From Aquificaceae bacterium (GTDB lineage: Bacteria > Aquificota > Aquificia > Aquificales > Aquificaceae), in assembly GCA_026982025.1 (NCBI GenBank), contig JALSHX010000028.1:1-6137 (forward strand): DNA of 6,137 nt. Reading direction: 5' to 3'. Shown here one piece after another: positions 5,668 to 6,137 of this stretch. The translations under genes and the position numbers were made by a program. How positions within the stretch are numbered: the stretch's first letter is position 1; each line of letters starts with the position of its first letter. The notes under the pieces were generated by a model. That model had not been told where the DNA came from and made no database searches. It was given only the letters and a program-made list of their open reading frames with translations.

Positions 5668-6134
5668 TTCCTTAAAGTATGGAATATGAGAATACCGAGG
5701 GCGATGGTTATTGAGGCGTCAGCAAGGTTAAAGGCGGGCCAGTAGAAATTTCCCGCATGAAGGTGTATAAAGTCCCTGACCTCACCGAGAAATATTCTGT
5801 CATAAAGATTCCCCAGAGCACCTCCCCCGATCATCCCCATAGCAACCGCAAATAAGTGTCTGCTGTCCTTTCCCGAATATATGTAAGTCACAAGAAATGC
5901 CACTACGGGAGTAAGCGTAAGAAGGGGAACCCTGATAATGTCCGGCAGGTCGGAAAAGAAGCCGAAAGCTGCTCCTTTATTGTGAATCAGGAAAAGCTTT
6001 AAAAAAGGAAAGGGGCTGTAGTGCCTGTCAGATAGATACTCCTGGGCAAGCTCTTTGGTGATCAGGTCAGCACTGAGCACACCCAGAAGAGTGTAGATGT
6101 ATATTAAAGCATTTCCTCTAAAGATCTTTCCCAC
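5664..6134 (-). CDS. lspA: Lipoprotein signal peptidase LspA (signal peptidase II)
   Basis: This inner-membrane aspartyl protease cleaves the signal peptide of diacylglyceryl-modified prolipoproteins just before the lipidated cysteine. The 156 residues contain four hydrophobic helices (about 10-30, 66-86, 93-108 and 134-153) and all conserved blocks: Asp23 in helix 1 (SADLITK), NKGAAFGFF (52-60), GGGALGNLYDR (103-113), EVRDFIHLH with catalytic Asp121, and FNLADASI with Asp139. The Asp pair spacing of 18 is normal. The length matches the family. The start is GTG at 6134, three bases from the window edge; the frame stays open to the edge, so an upstream start outside the window cannot be excluded. 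The stop TGA overlaps the ATG of the archaemetzincin-like gene. The promoter lies beyond the window. Confidence 0.96.
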   Translation of the reverse strand: MGKIFRGNALIYIYTLLGVLSADLITKELAQEYLSDRHYSPFPFLKLFLIHNKGAAFGFFSDLPDIIRVPLLTLTPVVAFLVTYIYSGKDSRHLFAVAMGMIGGGALGNLYDRIFLGEVRDFIHLHAGNFYWPAFNLADASITIALGILIFHTLRK

Positions 6135-6137
6135 ACC

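Overview
The window looks like chromosomal DNA of a thermophilic, Aquificota-type bacterium (Aquifex/Hydrogenivirga-like). This is inferred from heavy AGA/AGG arginine use, Lys/Glu-rich proteins, tightly packed genes with GTG starts, and a bacterial archaemetzincin relative. No taxonomic marker is present, so the assignment is tentative. There are nine protein genes, no RNA genes, no mobile elements and no intergenic gap longer than about 31 bases.

Layout. Seven genes run on the + strand with gaps of 3 to 31 bases and could form one transcription unit. They are the 3' part of ilvB and then ilvN (acetolactate synthase large and small subunits, branched-chain amino acid synthesis); a small membrane protein with two HAMP-like repeats; a Roadblock/LC7 protein; a PATAN (DUF4388) plus winged-helix protein; a small Ras-like GTPase; and a YajR-like MFS transporter. 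Two genes run on the - strand from the right edge: lspA (lipoprotein signal peptidase) and, overlapping it by four bases, an archaemetzincin-like gene. The last - strand gene and the MFS gene converge with overlapping 3' ends.

Main points of interest. First, the four genes at 1723-4061 have the same architecture as the Streptomyces conservon (membrane sensor CvnA, Roadblock CvnB, winged-helix CvnC, GTPase CvnD), with different parts in two slots: a kinase-less, HAMP-only membrane protein and a PATAN-winged-helix protein. This suggests a complete membrane-linked small-GTPase switch outside Actinobacteria. Second, the archaemetzincin-like protein keeps the structural Cys4 zinc site but has lost all three catalytic zinc histidines and the catalytic glutamate, so it is probably a non-peptidase made together with LspA.
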